This document shows positions 25,627-34,590 of a DNA stretch of 64,000 nucleotides, in pieces; position 1 is the first letter of the stretch, and the number at the start of each line of letters is the position of its first letter. Location: the IMG/VR virus record IMGVR_UViG_3300034418_009484, positions 28,393 to 92,392 of that record. One strand, 5' to 3'. The DNA is from a virus. The translations under genes and the position numbers were made by a program. The notes under the pieces are model-generated. The model had not been told where the DNA came from, searched no databases, and worked only from the letters and a program-made list of their open reading frames with translations.

Positions 25627-28137
25627 CTAACATTTGGACCAACCACATTTTGTACAAGTAACACATCCTTCCTGCCTAATCAATGAGTCTTGTTCACATT
25701 CTGGACAATATCCCTCTTCCTCTGATCCATCTGGTATATATTTTTTTAATGCTCTTGCCATACTCTTTGCAAAAGAATTCATATCTCCTTTTACTTTCTC
25801 TAATTGTTGAACAATCATTTGAGTATCTGCACCGCTTCTAAGTGCTGTAGAAGTCATTCTTGTCAAAGCATCTTCTTCTTCACTACAAGTTTGATTTATC
25901 GGAGAAAGCTCAAGACCATCTTCTAAGATTGCTTTATAAACACCTTTTGGACGACCTAGTTTTATGATTTTTCCGGTTTTAATTTTTTTGTCGATAAATC
26001 CATTTTTACCAGCAAACACCTCATATACCTGACCTTCATATAGCCCAACAAGAACAAAGTATTCTTCACCTTTTACTTTTATATGATAAACATCACATTT
26101 TAGTTCTTTTGGTCTTTCCTCTGGGAGTTTTTCTTCTTTATTATCAATAGAAGAATTAGCAGAAAGAACAGCAGTCATTGTTCCTGCTCTATAGGTCGTA
26201 AATCCTTTTATTCCTTTTTTCCATGCCTTATTGTAAACTTCTTTAAAGTCTTCATATGGATAATCATTTGGTAGATTGATTGTTTTAGAAATAGCTGAAT
26301 CAACCCAATTAGCAAATATTGACATTGTATTAACATGAGAATCAACATCAAGATCCATAGTGCAAGACGCCCAATTAGCATCAGCAGACCATTTTTTATT
26401 CCTCCTTAAATAAGATACACCATAATCTTCTATCCATTCTTCTTTTAAAAGACCTCTTGTACGATCAAATTTCCACACTTTCCCTTCAAATTCTGTTGCA
26501 AGAAGATTCTCATCCCCTTCTTTTACCCATTTCCAATCAGTATGAGGACTTCCATTATATTTTTCTAAATCAAATTTTTTATTTTCCCAGTCAACATTTT
26601 TAGGACTTGCCAAGCCATCTGGAACCGTTGGTTGAATAGATGTTCTAAAATATCCATGCATAAATAGAGGTTCAAGACCACCGCTGACTAAGTTTGCATA
26701 ACAAGAACTATTGCCAGTCGGCTGAATAGAAGTAACGTGTGAGTTTCTTATTCCATATTTTTTTATTAGTCCAACCGTATCAACATTTAAATTTTTAATA
26801 AATTCGCCATCAAGATACTTATCTTTATCGAATAGGGGAAAAGCTCCTTTTTCTTTAGCTAAAAATGAAGAAGCTTTGTATGCTTCATTTGTAAAAAACC
26901 TCATAAGATTTTCTGTCATTTCTAAAGCTTTCTTGCTTCCATACTTTACCCTAGCCATCATCAATGCTGAACCATACCCCATAACACCAAGACCTATTCT
27001 TCTTTTATCAATCAGATTTTTCTTTTGAGATTTTAGAGGAACATTTGTTTTGTCATTAACATTATCCATAAATCTTATCGCAATATGTATACATCTTTCT
27101 AACTCATCATATTTCCAGTCTTTATTTTCTGGATCAATAAAATGAACTAAATTAATAGACCCTAACAAACAAACACCCCCGATGGGTAATACCTGTTCAC
27201 CACATGGGTTTGTAGCATTAATATTTTCACAATAATGAAGATTGTTCATCTTGTTCATATTGTCAATAAAAAGAACCCCCGGTTCATTTCTATTATATGT
27301 ATTATCCATAATTAGATTCCACAAATCTCTTGCAGAATCAAAGGTGTGGTAGGGAACGCATGGAGATTTATCGCTTTCGTCACTAGCCTCTGCCAGTTTT
27401 ACCCATTTTTTAAGATCTCCATCCCATTCTTTTTTATAAAGATTTGGGTAATCTTCATAGTTTGGAAACCATAAAAACCATGCTTGGTCTTTTTTAACAG
27501 CTTCCATAAAATCATCTGTACATAAAACAGACATATTAAATTTAGATAACCGTCCTGGCGTTCTTTTTGCTTCAATATATTCAATAATATCTGGATGCCA
27601 GCAACTCATAGTTACCATTTGCGCACCCTTTCTGATAAAATTCTTTTGGTCTTTTCTTGACTTTTTGCTTGATCCTGCTGTAATAATCTCTGATGATTTG
27701 TCCCATAACTCTAAGAACTTTACAGAACCGGGAGACTGGTTTGCAATTCCTCCAATATGTGAACCGCAAGGACGCATTACATCTGCACAAAATCCATAGC
27801 CTCCTTCGCTTTTTAAAATTTGTGCTTGTTTAGTTAGTGTAGAATAAATACCTTCGATAGAATCCAGATCAGTACCTTCAAAACCGTCAACAAAACAATT
27901 AATATAAGTCGTTCCCTTTAATCCAGTTCCAGCATTGCTTGTAATTCTTCCGCCTGGAACAAATTTAAAATCTTCTAATATCTCATAAAACCTTTCTTCA
28001 TATTTTTCTTTTTCTACTTCAACTGATGCTAAGTCTTTCGCAACTCTTCTCCAAGTGTCTTCAATATTTTTATCATCTCCAAATTTATATTTCTGATACC
28101 ATGTTTCTTCTGAAAATGAATTTGTAAATCTTGACAT
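25627..28137 (-). CDS. nrdJ: Class II (adenosylcobalamin-dependent) ribonucleotide reductase
   Basis: 836 residues. FVPGGRITSNAG and YINCFVDG (C81) open the catalytic barrel; NATNPCGEQ at 307-315 holds the thiyl-radical cysteine and the glutamate; CLLGSINL carries the second redox cysteine; TSIQPTGNSS matches the phosphate-binding loop. The C-terminal zinc-ribbon CPECEQDSL...CTKCGWSKC is typical of B12-dependent enzymes, as is the lack of a separate small subunit gene. It makes deoxynucleotides for phage DNA and needs cobalamin from the host. An AGGA lies 5-6 bases before the ATG. Confidence 0.92.
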   Translation of the reverse strand: MSRFTNSFSEETWYQKYKFGDDKNIEDTWRRVAKDLASVEVEKEKYEERFYEILEDFKFVPGGRITSNAGTGLKGTTYINCFVDGFEGTDLDSIEGIYSTLTKQAQILKSEGGYGFCADVMRPCGSHIGGIANQSPGSVKFLELWDKSSEIITAGSSKKSRKDQKNFIRKGAQMVTMSCWHPDIIEYIEAKRTPGRLSKFNMSVLCTDDFMEAVKKDQAWFLWFPNYEDYPNLYKKEWDGDLKKWVKLAEASDESDKSPCVPYHTFDSARDLWNLIMDNTYNRNEPGVLFIDNMNKMNNLHYCENINATNPCGEQVLPIGGVCLLGSINLVHFIDPENKDWKYDELERCIHIAIRFMDNVNDKTNVPLKSQKKNLIDKRRIGLGVMGYGSALMMARVKYGSKKALEMTENLMRFFTNEAYKASSFLAKEKGAFPLFDKDKYLDGEFIKNLNVDTVGLIKKYGIRNSHVTSIQPTGNSSCYANLVSGGLEPLFMHGYFRTSIQPTVPDGLASPKNVDWENKKFDLEKYNGSPHTDWKWVKEGDENLLATEFEGKVWKFDRTRGLLKEEWIEDYGVSYLRRNKKWSADANWASCTMDLDVDSHVNTMSIFANWVDSAISKTINLPNDYPYEDFKEVYNKAWKKGIKGFTTYRAGTMTAVLSANSSIDNKEEKLPEERPKELKCDVYHIKVKGEEYFVLVGLYEGQVYEVFAGKNGFIDKKIKTGKIIKLGRPKGVYKAILEDGLELSPINQTCSEEEDALTRMTSTALRSGADTQMIVQQLEKVKGDMNSFAKSMARALKKYIPDGSEEEGYCPECEQDSLIRQEGCVTCTKCGWSKC

Positions 28138-28160
28138 TAAAATCCTACTCCTATGTACAT

Positions 28161-28197
28161 AAAATTAAAGACCCATCTCGTTTTTGCGAAATGGGTC
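28161..28197 (-). terminator. Intrinsic terminator upstream of the reductase gene
   Basis: On the minus strand GACCCAT pairs with ATGGGTC around a 14-base loop with further pairing potential, followed by CTTTAATTTT. It ends the transcript from the intergenic region about 25 bases before the reductase start, so it could act as an attenuator or as the end of a separate small RNA. Confidence 0.7.
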
Positions 28198-28380
28198 GTA
28201 ATTATTTTTTAAAAAGCAACACATGGGTTAACTAAATATACAAGTAATTTATAATTGTTTAATATTGAGTTAATAACTTTTAATAATTGTTTACTTCTAG
28301 TATTTAGCTTAATAATATTAGTCGAGATGTGTTGCTTTAACCTAATGTAAAAATTACAACTAAGCTTAATTTCTCGACCA
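28165..28380 (-). ncRNA. Candidate structured leader RNA or small RNA
   Basis: The spacer upstream of the reductase has, in order on the minus strand, GTCGAGA, AAAGCAACACAT, TCTCGAC and ATGTGTTGCTTT. Seven- and twelve-base perfect pairs interleave as in an H-type pseudoknot. A terminator hairpin follows. A TATAAT box lies just upstream. No open reading frame in this stretch looks real. It may be a regulatory leader for the reductase or an independent RNA of about 215 bases; both are inference. Confidence 0.4.
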
Positions 28381-28385
28381 TTATT

Positions 28386-28391
28386 ATTATA
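28386..28391 (-). promoter_or_regulatory. Candidate -10 promoter element
   Basis: A perfect TATAAT on the minus strand in one of the few sizeable noncoding stretches, upstream of the structured RNA and reductase. No good TTGACA-like -35 is found at 16-18 bases, so recognition may depend on a phage sigma factor or an activator. In AT-rich DNA this match could be chance. Confidence 0.35.
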
Positions 28392-28426
28392 CACCTTGAA
28401 ATTTGTAATAGATTATTTAAATTTTA

Positions 28427-28639
28427 TTATCCGTATTTTTTTACGTTCTTATGAACGCAGTCACAATATGTTAAATTTTCAATTAATTTTTCATTCTTTT
28501 TAATTGTGCCATTTAAACTTGTATAGGTTTTATTTATTCCTCTACCTAGACATTTCTTACATTTAGAAGAAGCATACATATCTGCAACATCATAATCTAT
28601 TGTAGTTGTGTATGTAAAGCCTTTTGATTTATTTTTCAT
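28427..28639 (-). CDS. Small zinc-knuckle phage protein
   Basis: 70 residues. CKKCLGRGIN and a distal CDCVHKN make a four-cysteine arrangement reminiscent of DnaJ-type CxxCxGxG knuckles. The preceding TYTTTIDYDVADMYAS is beta-like. Function is unknown. The gene sits between a terminator upstream and the structured spacer downstream. Confidence 0.55.
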   Translation of the reverse strand: MKNKSKGFTYTTTIDYDVADMYASSKCKKCLGRGINKTYTSLNGTIKKNEKLIENLTYCDCVHKNVKKYG

Positions 28640-28651
28640 TTATATCTCCAC

Positions 28652-28687
28652 AAAAAAAGCGAGGTGCAACATTTAATTGTACCTCGC
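28652..28687 (-). terminator. Intrinsic terminator
   Basis: GCGAGGT and ACCTCGC form a perfect minus-strand stem, extended by partly paired bases on the loop side, then seven T residues follow. It separates a membrane/coiled-coil gene from the zinc-knuckle gene, whose start lies about 13 bases beyond, leaving no room for a normal promoter between. Confidence 0.82.
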
Positions 28688-28711
28688 GATTCGTTAAATT
28701 ATAAGAAAAAA

Positions 28712-29032
28712 CTATTTTTCTTTTTTACTACCAGTTACACTATTATTATTTGCTAATGTAGTTACAATGCTTGTCATAATATCAATTTTAGAATTCAAGT
28801 TTGATTCTAATCTATCAATTTTCTGTTCAATCTTGTTATCAAAAGTATCTAGTTTTCTCTCCATAACATCCAATCTACGATTAATTTCGGCATTAACCTT
28901 TTCTTCCAATACCGTCAATTGTTTATTATGAGATACCACTGTTTTTAATAACCATACTATTACAGGTAAAAAAACAAGAGCAGCAATTTCCAATAGTATT
29001 TTAATAGTATCTAAAAAGCTGTTATCTAGCAT
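28712..29032 (-). CDS. Membrane-anchored coiled-coil protein
   Basis: 106 residues. IKILLEIAALVFLPVIVWLL (about residues 10-30) is a single membrane span. It is followed by a heptad-rich region (LEEKVNAEINRRLDVMERKL, FDNKIEQKIDRLESNLNSK) likely to form a coiled coil. The topology suits a spanin-like or superinfection-related phage membrane protein, but no family is recognised. An intrinsic terminator follows directly. Confidence 0.6.
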   Translation of the reverse strand: MLDNSFLDTIKILLEIAALVFLPVIVWLLKTVVSHNKQLTVLEEKVNAEINRRLDVMERKLDTFDNKIEQKIDRLESNLNSKIDIMTSIVTTLANNNSVTGSKKEK

Positions 29033-29064
29033 AATATCTCCTGCTATTGCTATAAGAGAATTAA

Positions 29065-29658
29065 TTACCAGTTAGTTTTTGCTTTATATTCATCTTGAAC
29101 TGGGTCTGGGCTACCATCCCTATAGACTAATTCGCCTGGAATAGCCTGCGATGGATTAGCAGAGTTATCTGTTCCAGAGGTAGCGAGTGTTGCTGATGTA
29201 TCTCCAGTAAGTGAGATATCCCATCCGCCTGCATCGCCTACAGTAACAGCAGGACTAAATACTCCTGAGTATTCATTCCAACCACCTGTTCTAACAGCAG
29301 TCTTATAATAGTAAGTGCTAATATTTTGCATTTGATGAATAGAATCACTAGCATTAGCCGAATTTGAAGCGCCTGCAAGTAATACATTATTTGAAACGCC
29401 AGCAAGGTCGGTTGTTACTCTTACAATAACTTGATCTCCAGCATTAAAAGCACCACCAGCAAGTGGAGATTCAACATCTGAAAGACCAGAAACAACAGTA
29501 ATATAAGTTGATCGACCTAAATTTACTGCATCTGAAACAAATTTTGTATCTGTAACTGTACCAGCCGCTCTAATCGTTCCAACGTCATTGTTTCCGCTAG
29601 AAGGTAAACCATTAACCAACACATCATCTGCGCCAGTTGAAATATTCCAATTTGACAT
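29065..29658 (-). CDS. Probable tail or virion decoration protein
   Basis: 197 residues, rich in Ser, Thr, Ala, Gly and Val with few lysines, giving a beta-rich composition typical of virion surface proteins. Segments such as STYITVVSGLSDVESPLAGG and WDISLTGDTSATLATSGTD alternate strands and loops. No cysteines. I choose the ATG after a TTG alternative start. A role in tail or capsid decoration is inferred from composition only; it shares that composition with the protein at about 58.6-59.1 kb. Confidence 0.5.
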   Translation of the reverse strand: MSNWNISTGADDVLVNGLPSSGNNDVGTIRAAGTVTDTKFVSDAVNLGRSTYITVVSGLSDVESPLAGGAFNAGDQVIVRVTTDLAGVSNNVLLAGASNSANASDSIHQMQNISTYYYKTAVRTGGWNEYSGVFSPAVTVGDAGGWDISLTGDTSATLATSGTDNSANPSQAIPGELVYRDGSPDPVQDEYKAKTNW

Positions 29659-29720
29659 AATAAAACCCTTTATCAAATTGATTTTAAATTCCTAAAGATC
29701 CAACAAATAAAATCCTATCC

Positions 29721-30350
29721 TTAATTATAATTACACCAAAAGTCTATATTGTATATTCTAATACCAAATATATTACTTCTTTTTAAGATATTTACTTGTT
29801 GTTCATTCCAAAAATAACCATTAAAAATAGTATTAATATTAACTTTTTTTTCAATTATTTTGCAGTTTATTAAAGTATCTACGAATTGTTCATGATGATA
29901 ACCTATGGTTGGATAACAAAATTCAATTCCTAAATCGTTTAAATATTTTGCTGTTCCAACTATATCTTTACTAAGCCTATTGTCTATAAAAACTCTGAGA
30001 GTAGCATTATAATCTCTACAAATATTTATTGCTGATTTTATTTCTTTTTCTAACTCTTTATGCTTTGATTGAAAAAGATAATTATTCATAACATAGTCAA
30101 TTGATTTTACCCCTCCTTTTACAGCATTTAATACAGAATGATTTTTTGTTTTTGTTGATGAATATCCAGATGGATAATCAATAGGCACGGAACAAACAAC
30201 TGCTTCTGGTATAAAATTCTTAATTTCATGATACATATGTATAGGCAGACATACACCATTGACATTACTATCAATAGCTTTAAATACGAAAGAGAGTTCT
30301 TTGTTATAATCTTCTATGTTTTTATTATAAACACAATATTCAATATACAT
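29721..30350 (-). CDS. DeoC-like TIM-barrel protein lacking the Schiff-base lysine
   Basis: 209 residues. VCLPIHMYHEIKNFIPEA, CSVPIDYPSGYSSTKTKN, AVKGGVKSIDYVMN and LRVFIDNRLSKD follow the order of DeoC (deoxyribose-phosphate aldolase). The position of the catalytic K-T-S-T-G reads YPTIGYHHE, and the second lysine is also absent, so an aldolase reaction is unlikely. It may bind a sugar phosphate or have another activity. It shares one base with the ClpP-like gene upstream of it. Confidence 0.6.
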   Translation of the reverse strand: MYIEYCVYNKNIEDYNKELSFVFKAIDSNVNGVCLPIHMYHEIKNFIPEAVVCSVPIDYPSGYSSTKTKNHSVLNAVKGGVKSIDYVMNNYLFQSKHKELEKEIKSAINICRDYNATLRVFIDNRLSKDIVGTAKYLNDLGIEFCYPTIGYHHEQFVDTLINCKIIEKKVNINTIFNGYFWNEQQVNILKRSNIFGIRIYNIDFWCNYN

Positions 30351-30958
30351 TATTTTACAATACCATCAATAAATCCATAATAAATAGCATCTTCTGGAGT
30401 CATATACCAGTCTCCATTATTCATCTTTCTTTTCAGATATGCTTTAGTTTTAGCTAAGTTATATCCTCTTTCTTTAAAGAACTGTCCCTTTTGAGATTTT
30501 TCTGAATAAATAGCTATCATTACTGACCCTAGATGTTTTTCAAAAGAGGCTAGATTTTGAGAACTTAGATAATGACCTCCTATGTCACTATTTCCCCAAT
30601 GAACCATAAACGCAGAATTTTTAGTTAAAAGTCTTTTGTTTGCAGCTTGCATTATTATAGTACCCATAGAACAAACCTGAGAATATCCTATAATCGTTGT
30701 TTTACACTTTGAATTTTTTATTGCATCATATATTCCCATTCCAGAATACCAGCACCCTCCAACAGTTTGCAAGTGTATTGTTATAGGCTCTTTGTTTTGA
30801 CCTTTAAGGAAATTTATATTCTTGACAAAGTTTTGAACCATTCTGTGGTCTACACCACCAGATTCTCCAGAATCATCGAATTCATTTATATAGATCTCCC
30901 TATTTTTTACATCTATTCCATAAAGATGCAGTTCGCTTACGGTATCTCTCTGATTCAT
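30350..30958 (-). CDS. ClpP-like serine protease
   Basis: 202 residues. The catalytic serine is S98 in GYSQVCSMGT, the histidine H120 in FMVHWGN and the aspartate D183 in NGDWYMTPEDA. ITIHLQTVGGCWYSGMGIYD matches the N-terminal ClpP strand and oxyanion region. Phages often use ClpP-type proteases in capsid maturation, but a role in degrading host proteins is also possible. No ClpX-type ATPase is seen in the window. Confidence 0.85.
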   Translation of the reverse strand: MNQRDTVSELHLYGIDVKNREIYINEFDDSGESGGVDHRMVQNFVKNINFLKGQNKEPITIHLQTVGGCWYSGMGIYDAIKNSKCKTTIIGYSQVCSMGTIIMQAANKRLLTKNSAFMVHWGNSDIGGHYLSSQNLASFEKHLGSVMIAIYSEKSQKGQFFKERGYNLAKTKAYLKRKMNNGDWYMTPEDAIYYGFIDGIVK

Positions 30959-30969
30959 TATATCACCTA

Positions 30970-31416
30970 TTAGTTTGAAACAGAATCAATCAATGCCTTC
31001 TTTACTCCGTTCATTATTTCTCTATCTTCAAACATCATTCCAATCCCTAATCTAAATCTATAAGGCGTTAATATATCAATTGACTCTACACCTTTACAAT
31101 TTTCTATAATTTCATAATGTTTTTCTAATAATTTAAAATTACAATGTCCTACCCATAATTTAAAATGATTACTAGCCAAACTTTGTTCTGTTATAGGAAG
31201 TATCCCAAAAGGAGTCATTATTGTTTTATAAGGTTGCTCATAAAAATCTTCAATTAATTCTTCTTCTAAAAATTCTTCTTTAAATTCTTCAACAGTTTCC
31301 CTATATTTTTGTTTTACCTTTTCTGCTTCTTCATTATTATAAGCATCTACCCATGCTGACCAATAAATATCATAAGTATTAGGTTCTGGCAATGAAGAAA
31401 AATCGTTTTTTGCCAT
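30970..31416 (-). CDS. Unknown phage protein
   Basis: 148 residues from the ATG preceded by GGAGA; an upstream TTG start is less likely. The centre has FGILPITEQSLASNHFKLWVGHC, and a later DILTPYRFRLGIGMMFED, a beta-helix mix without known motif. The N-terminal third is helical and acidic. It follows the ClpP-like gene in the same direction, but nothing fixes its role. Confidence 0.5.
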   Translation of the reverse strand: MAKNDFSSLPEPNTYDIYWSAWVDAYNNEEAEKVKQKYRETVEEFKEEFLEEELIEDFYEQPYKTIMTPFGILPITEQSLASNHFKLWVGHCNFKLLEKHYEIIENCKGVESIDILTPYRFRLGIGMMFEDREIMNGVKKALIDSVSN

Positions 31417-31472
31417 AACTGTCTCCAATTTTAAGTTAATAATAGTTATTACTAATGTAAATACACTAAATT

Positions 31473-31880
31473 TTACTTCATATCTTTAAAATTAAAAACC
31501 ATAGAAGCGTTAACAGCAACTTTATTTTTATCATTTCTAGATATATCATTTAGGTTTTCTAAACACAAAGCAATTTTTTGATTATAAATTAATCTCTCTT
31601 CATCATCGGAAGCCCATTCTTCAATAGAGTTTGAAATAAAAGAATTTAAATTGCCCTCGCTTATGTGCAATATAATAAAAGATAAAACTTCGGCAGATTT
31701 ATCAGAAAGGTCTTTTATATCAGACTCAACAAGAAAACTACCATCTTCTGCATCAAATTTTATTGATATTTGACCACTTTCATAAGAGCATTCTTCTTCT
31801 TGCTCTTCTTGTTCTTCTTGAACTATTTCTTTATTGTTAAAAAAAGATATGTTAAATATTTTATTAATAAAACTTTTCAT
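31473..31880 (-). CDS. Unknown acidic protein
   Basis: 135 residues with a highly acidic segment (EEQEEQEEECSYESG) after a basic N-terminal part, then IEFDAEDG-like strands and helices of no known family. The C-terminus (VAVNASMVFNFKDMK) is beta-like. It lies 3 bases from the GMP reductase gene, upstream of the ClpP-like unit. Confidence 0.45.
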   Translation of the reverse strand: MKSFINKIFNISFFNNKEIVQEEQEEQEEECSYESGQISIKFDAEDGSFLVESDIKDLSDKSAEVLSFIILHISEGNLNSFISNSIEEWASDDEERLIYNQKIALCLENLNDISRNDKNKVAVNASMVFNFKDMK

Positions 31881-31882
31881 TT

Positions 31883-32950
31883 TTAAGTTGAACCATCAAA
31901 ATGAGTACGATTTACCATAACTGCTTTAGAGCATTTTGACAAATCTTTTAGCGATGTTGCTCCAAGGTAGGCGCAACAACTTCTAAGTCCACCACATATT
32001 TCATTCATTATATTTTTAACTGGTCCTTTATATGCAATTTTTTTAACCCTCCCCTCGCTTGCTTTATAATTAGCCATACCTCCATTATGTTTGTTCTGGG
32101 CTTTTTCTGAGGACATACCATAGAAAATCAAGCTTTTCTTTTCTAAGTTGGGCAAATATTCCCACTCACCTTCGCACTCGTCTGCTCCTGCCAGCATACC
32201 ACCAAGCATGACAAAATCTGAATTGGCAGCAAATGCCTTACAAACATCTGCCGGTATTCTACATCCTCCATCAGCACATATTAATCCCATTCTTTTCTCA
32301 TCGCTTTTCAATCCATGAGCGGCATGACTACACTCTATTATAGCAGACAATTGAGGATATCCGACACCAGTTTTTAGTCTAGTAGTACAGGCTGATCCTG
32401 GCCCAATCCCAACTTTAACAATATCAACACCTCCATGCAGAATTAATTCGGAAACCATCTCTGGAGTACAAACATTTCCAGCCATAATAATCGGCTTAGA
32501 ACCATAATCAAATGAATTCCTTACATCTGAACACCATTCAACAAATTTTTCTGTATATCCGTTCGCAATATCAATGCAGATATTTGGACACCATCCCAAC
32601 TTATAAACTACTTCATTAACTTTTACTAGATCTTCTTTTTTCATCCCTATGCTCATCCAAACATTTGAACAGCAATCAGAATATTCATAAAAAGAAAGTA
32701 TTTTTTCAGCAGTATAATGTTTATGTAAACAAGTTATTGCATTAAAATTCAACAATTCGGAACCCATTGAAAAAGTTCCAGTAGTATCCATATTGGCTGC
32801 CATGATTGGCAAACCATTCCATTCTTTGTTTGAATGAAAAAATTTATATGTTCTGTCAAGTTTTACATCTTTTCTGGATGCATTCGGACTTCTACTTGGA
32901 ACCAATAGAATATCATCAAAATCTAATTTTATATCGTTTGAAATTTTCAT
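31883..32950 (-). CDS. guaC: GMP reductase (IMPDH/GMPR family)
   Basis: 355 residues, the usual length. KVGIGPGSACTTRLKTGVGY holds the catalytic cysteine loop, ICADGGCRIPADVCKAF the phosphate-binding D-G-G, and FVMLGGMLAGADECEGEW the nucleotide loop. The adjacent GYPQLSAIIECSHAAHG resembles GMP reductase more than IMP dehydrogenase, and no CBS domain is present. It converts GMP to IMP, balancing purines, which fits with the reductase, dUTPase and dNMP kinase in this window. Confidence 0.88.
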   Translation of the reverse strand: MKISNDIKLDFDDILLVPSRSPNASRKDVKLDRTYKFFHSNKEWNGLPIMAANMDTTGTFSMGSELLNFNAITCLHKHYTAEKILSFYEYSDCCSNVWMSIGMKKEDLVKVNEVVYKLGWCPNICIDIANGYTEKFVEWCSDVRNSFDYGSKPIIMAGNVCTPEMVSELILHGGVDIVKVGIGPGSACTTRLKTGVGYPQLSAIIECSHAAHGLKSDEKRMGLICADGGCRIPADVCKAFAANSDFVMLGGMLAGADECEGEWEYLPNLEKKSLIFYGMSSEKAQNKHNGGMANYKASEGRVKKIAYKGPVKNIMNEICGGLRSCCAYLGATSLKDLSKCSKAVMVNRTHFDGST

Positions 32951-33504
32951 TATTGTCCAGAACTCCCAAATCCTTTTTTGCCTCTATCGCTATTAGAAAG
33001 CTCATCTACCTCGACTAAATGAATGTCTGGAACTCTTTGAAATAAAATTTGAGCTATTCTATCTCCTTTTTTTATTGTAACACTTGGATCGTTTTCATCA
33101 GCAAACAATTGTAATTGGTTATTTGTATTGTACAGACATACCATTATTTCGCCTCTATACCCAGAGTCAACAACTCCTGCTAGTACATCAAGACCCTTTT
33201 TTACAGAAAGTCCAGATCTAGGCCAAATCAAACCAACCCATTCGTCTGGTATTTGTAACGATATTCCAGTCTTAACTATTTTTCTTTGACCTCCAGCAAT
33301 AACAACATCTTCTGTTGAATACAAATCCCATCCAGCATCAGATAGATTTGATCTAGTTGGCATCTTAGATTCTTTTGATAATAATTTTGCCCTAACTTTT
33401 CTAGAAAATTCATTAGCACCACTATCTATTCTTTTTAATTTATTAAGCATTTTAATGCTTTCATTCAATTGTTTTAGTCTCGCGTCATTATCTGGATGAT
33501 TCAT
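32950..33504 (-). CDS. dut: dUTPase
   Basis: 184 residues. Conserved motifs in order: SDAGWDLYS (motif 1), IWPRSGLSVK (2), GVVDSGYRGEI (3, catalytic Asp), GDRIAQILFQRV (4) and RGKKGFGSSG (5, the flexible P-loop-like tail). An N-terminal helical extension of about 45 residues precedes the barrel. It hydrolyses dUTP to dUMP, keeping uracil out of phage DNA. The enzyme should form a trimer; the extension is unusual but not disruptive. Confidence 0.93.
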   Translation of the reverse strand: MNHPDNDARLKQLNESIKMLNKLKRIDSGANEFSRKVRAKLLSKESKMPTRSNLSDAGWDLYSTEDVVIAGGQRKIVKTGISLQIPDEWVGLIWPRSGLSVKKGLDVLAGVVDSGYRGEIMVCLYNTNNQLQLFADENDPSVTIKKGDRIAQILFQRVPDIHLVEVDELSNSDRGKKGFGSSGQ

Positions 33505-33507
33505 ATA

Positions 33508-34590
33508 TTATTCTCCAAAAATTATTTTTTTAACTTTATCGCTAGAATTTTTCCAAGACAATTCTTTGGAAGTTTCTATTCCATGTTGATTTACTTTAAA
33601 AGGGTTGTCTTTCCAAGAATTATACTCTGTTTTAAATGCATTAACTAATTGCTCATAAGAATTTCCTTCTAAGGATGCCCATGTTCCGTTATCTCCTATA
33701 AACCATTTTCCATCATAAATAGATTCTTCTTGTTCTATATCTATAAGATTACAATTTTGATTATTGCAAAATTCAGTATGAGCAGAATAATTCGTTGTAA
33801 TTATTTGTTTACCCATAGCCATCATTTCTAAAATTTCTAGATTCCAACCTTCTGATCTTGCTGGAAAAACACCACAATAAACATTAGATATTATATCAGC
33901 CAGTTCTTCTTGCCATTGTACCCTTGGTATTAATTTAATTCTATCTTCTCTATATTTAGATTCCCAATAGCCTTTTTCTTCTTGATTTAGAAATGGATTT
34001 TCTGTCATCATCCATAGTTCAACATCGTGGTTCATTGGAAAAGCATCTTTAAAAGCCCCGCATAAAACGTCATGACCTTTTCTTACTTCCCATTTACCGC
34101 AATTAAAGAAAATGCATTTAGAGGTATTTGGTTTATTTAATTGTTCATTGAAGATATTCCTATCAACACCGCAAGGAACAACATGCACATAAGAACCTAC
34201 ATATTTATCAACTATTTCTTTAGCCCATTTTGATGATACAATAATTTCATCCGCAGATTGCAAATGACTTCTTCTTCTATTATCAAATTTATTTACTTCA
34301 AAAAAAGGCCAAGCAACAAACTTTCCTTTTCCAATCCTATCTGCCAATTGATTTTCATGCCAGATTTTTAATGTTGGTAGAGTAGCGTCAAATAGGTCTT
34401 GCTTTTGTATTGAATCTTGCAGAAAAAACTTTTCACTATCTTGGATTAAGCATGGAGGTGAAACTTGATTAGCTATTGGAAACAATGTTGTATCAACATC
34501 TGGATCTGAATTTAGACTTTTCCATATATTGTATCCTACGACTCCATACCCTAAACTGTTTATAGGTGCATTTAAATTTAACTTATTCAT
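33508..34590 (-). CDS. GT4-family glycosyltransferase
   Basis: 360 residues. The acceptor half carries GYGVVGYNIWKSL and DEIIVSSKWAKEIV, then VVPCGVDRNIF, the linker to the donor domain. IFFNCGKWEVRKGHDVLC is the donor loop, and SEGWNLEILEMMAMGKQII supplies the E-x7-E motif. It is well apart from the main glycan loci, among nucleotide genes, so it may modify DNA-associated or virion targets, or belong to an older insertion. Substrate unknown. Confidence 0.82.
   Translation of the reverse strand: MNKLNLNAPINSLGYGVVGYNIWKSLNSDPDVDTTLFPIANQVSPPCLIQDSEKFFLQDSIQKQDLFDATLPTLKIWHENQLADRIGKGKFVAWPFFEVNKFDNRRRSHLQSADEIIVSSKWAKEIVDKYVGSYVHVVPCGVDRNIFNEQLNKPNTSKCIFFNCGKWEVRKGHDVLCGAFKDAFPMNHDVELWMMTENPFLNQEEKGYWESKYREDRIKLIPRVQWQEELADIISNVYCGVFPARSEGWNLEILEMMAMGKQIITTNYSAHTEFCNNQNCNLIDIEQEESIYDGKWFIGDNGTWASLEGNSYEQLVNAFKTEYNSWKDNPFKVNQHGIETSKELSWKNSSDKVKKIIFGE

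Noticed and set aside
28209-28394. A 61-residue minus-strand open frame in the spacer before the reductase gene
   Set aside because: No ribosome site, low-complexity composition, and it coincides with long complementary arms that suggest RNA structure. It is treated as noncoding.
28138-28426. A cobalamin riboswitch before the B12-dependent reductase
   Set aside because: I searched by eye for the conserved B12 box (GCCACTG-like) and core bases and found none; the region is too AT-rich. Only an unclassified structure can be claimed.
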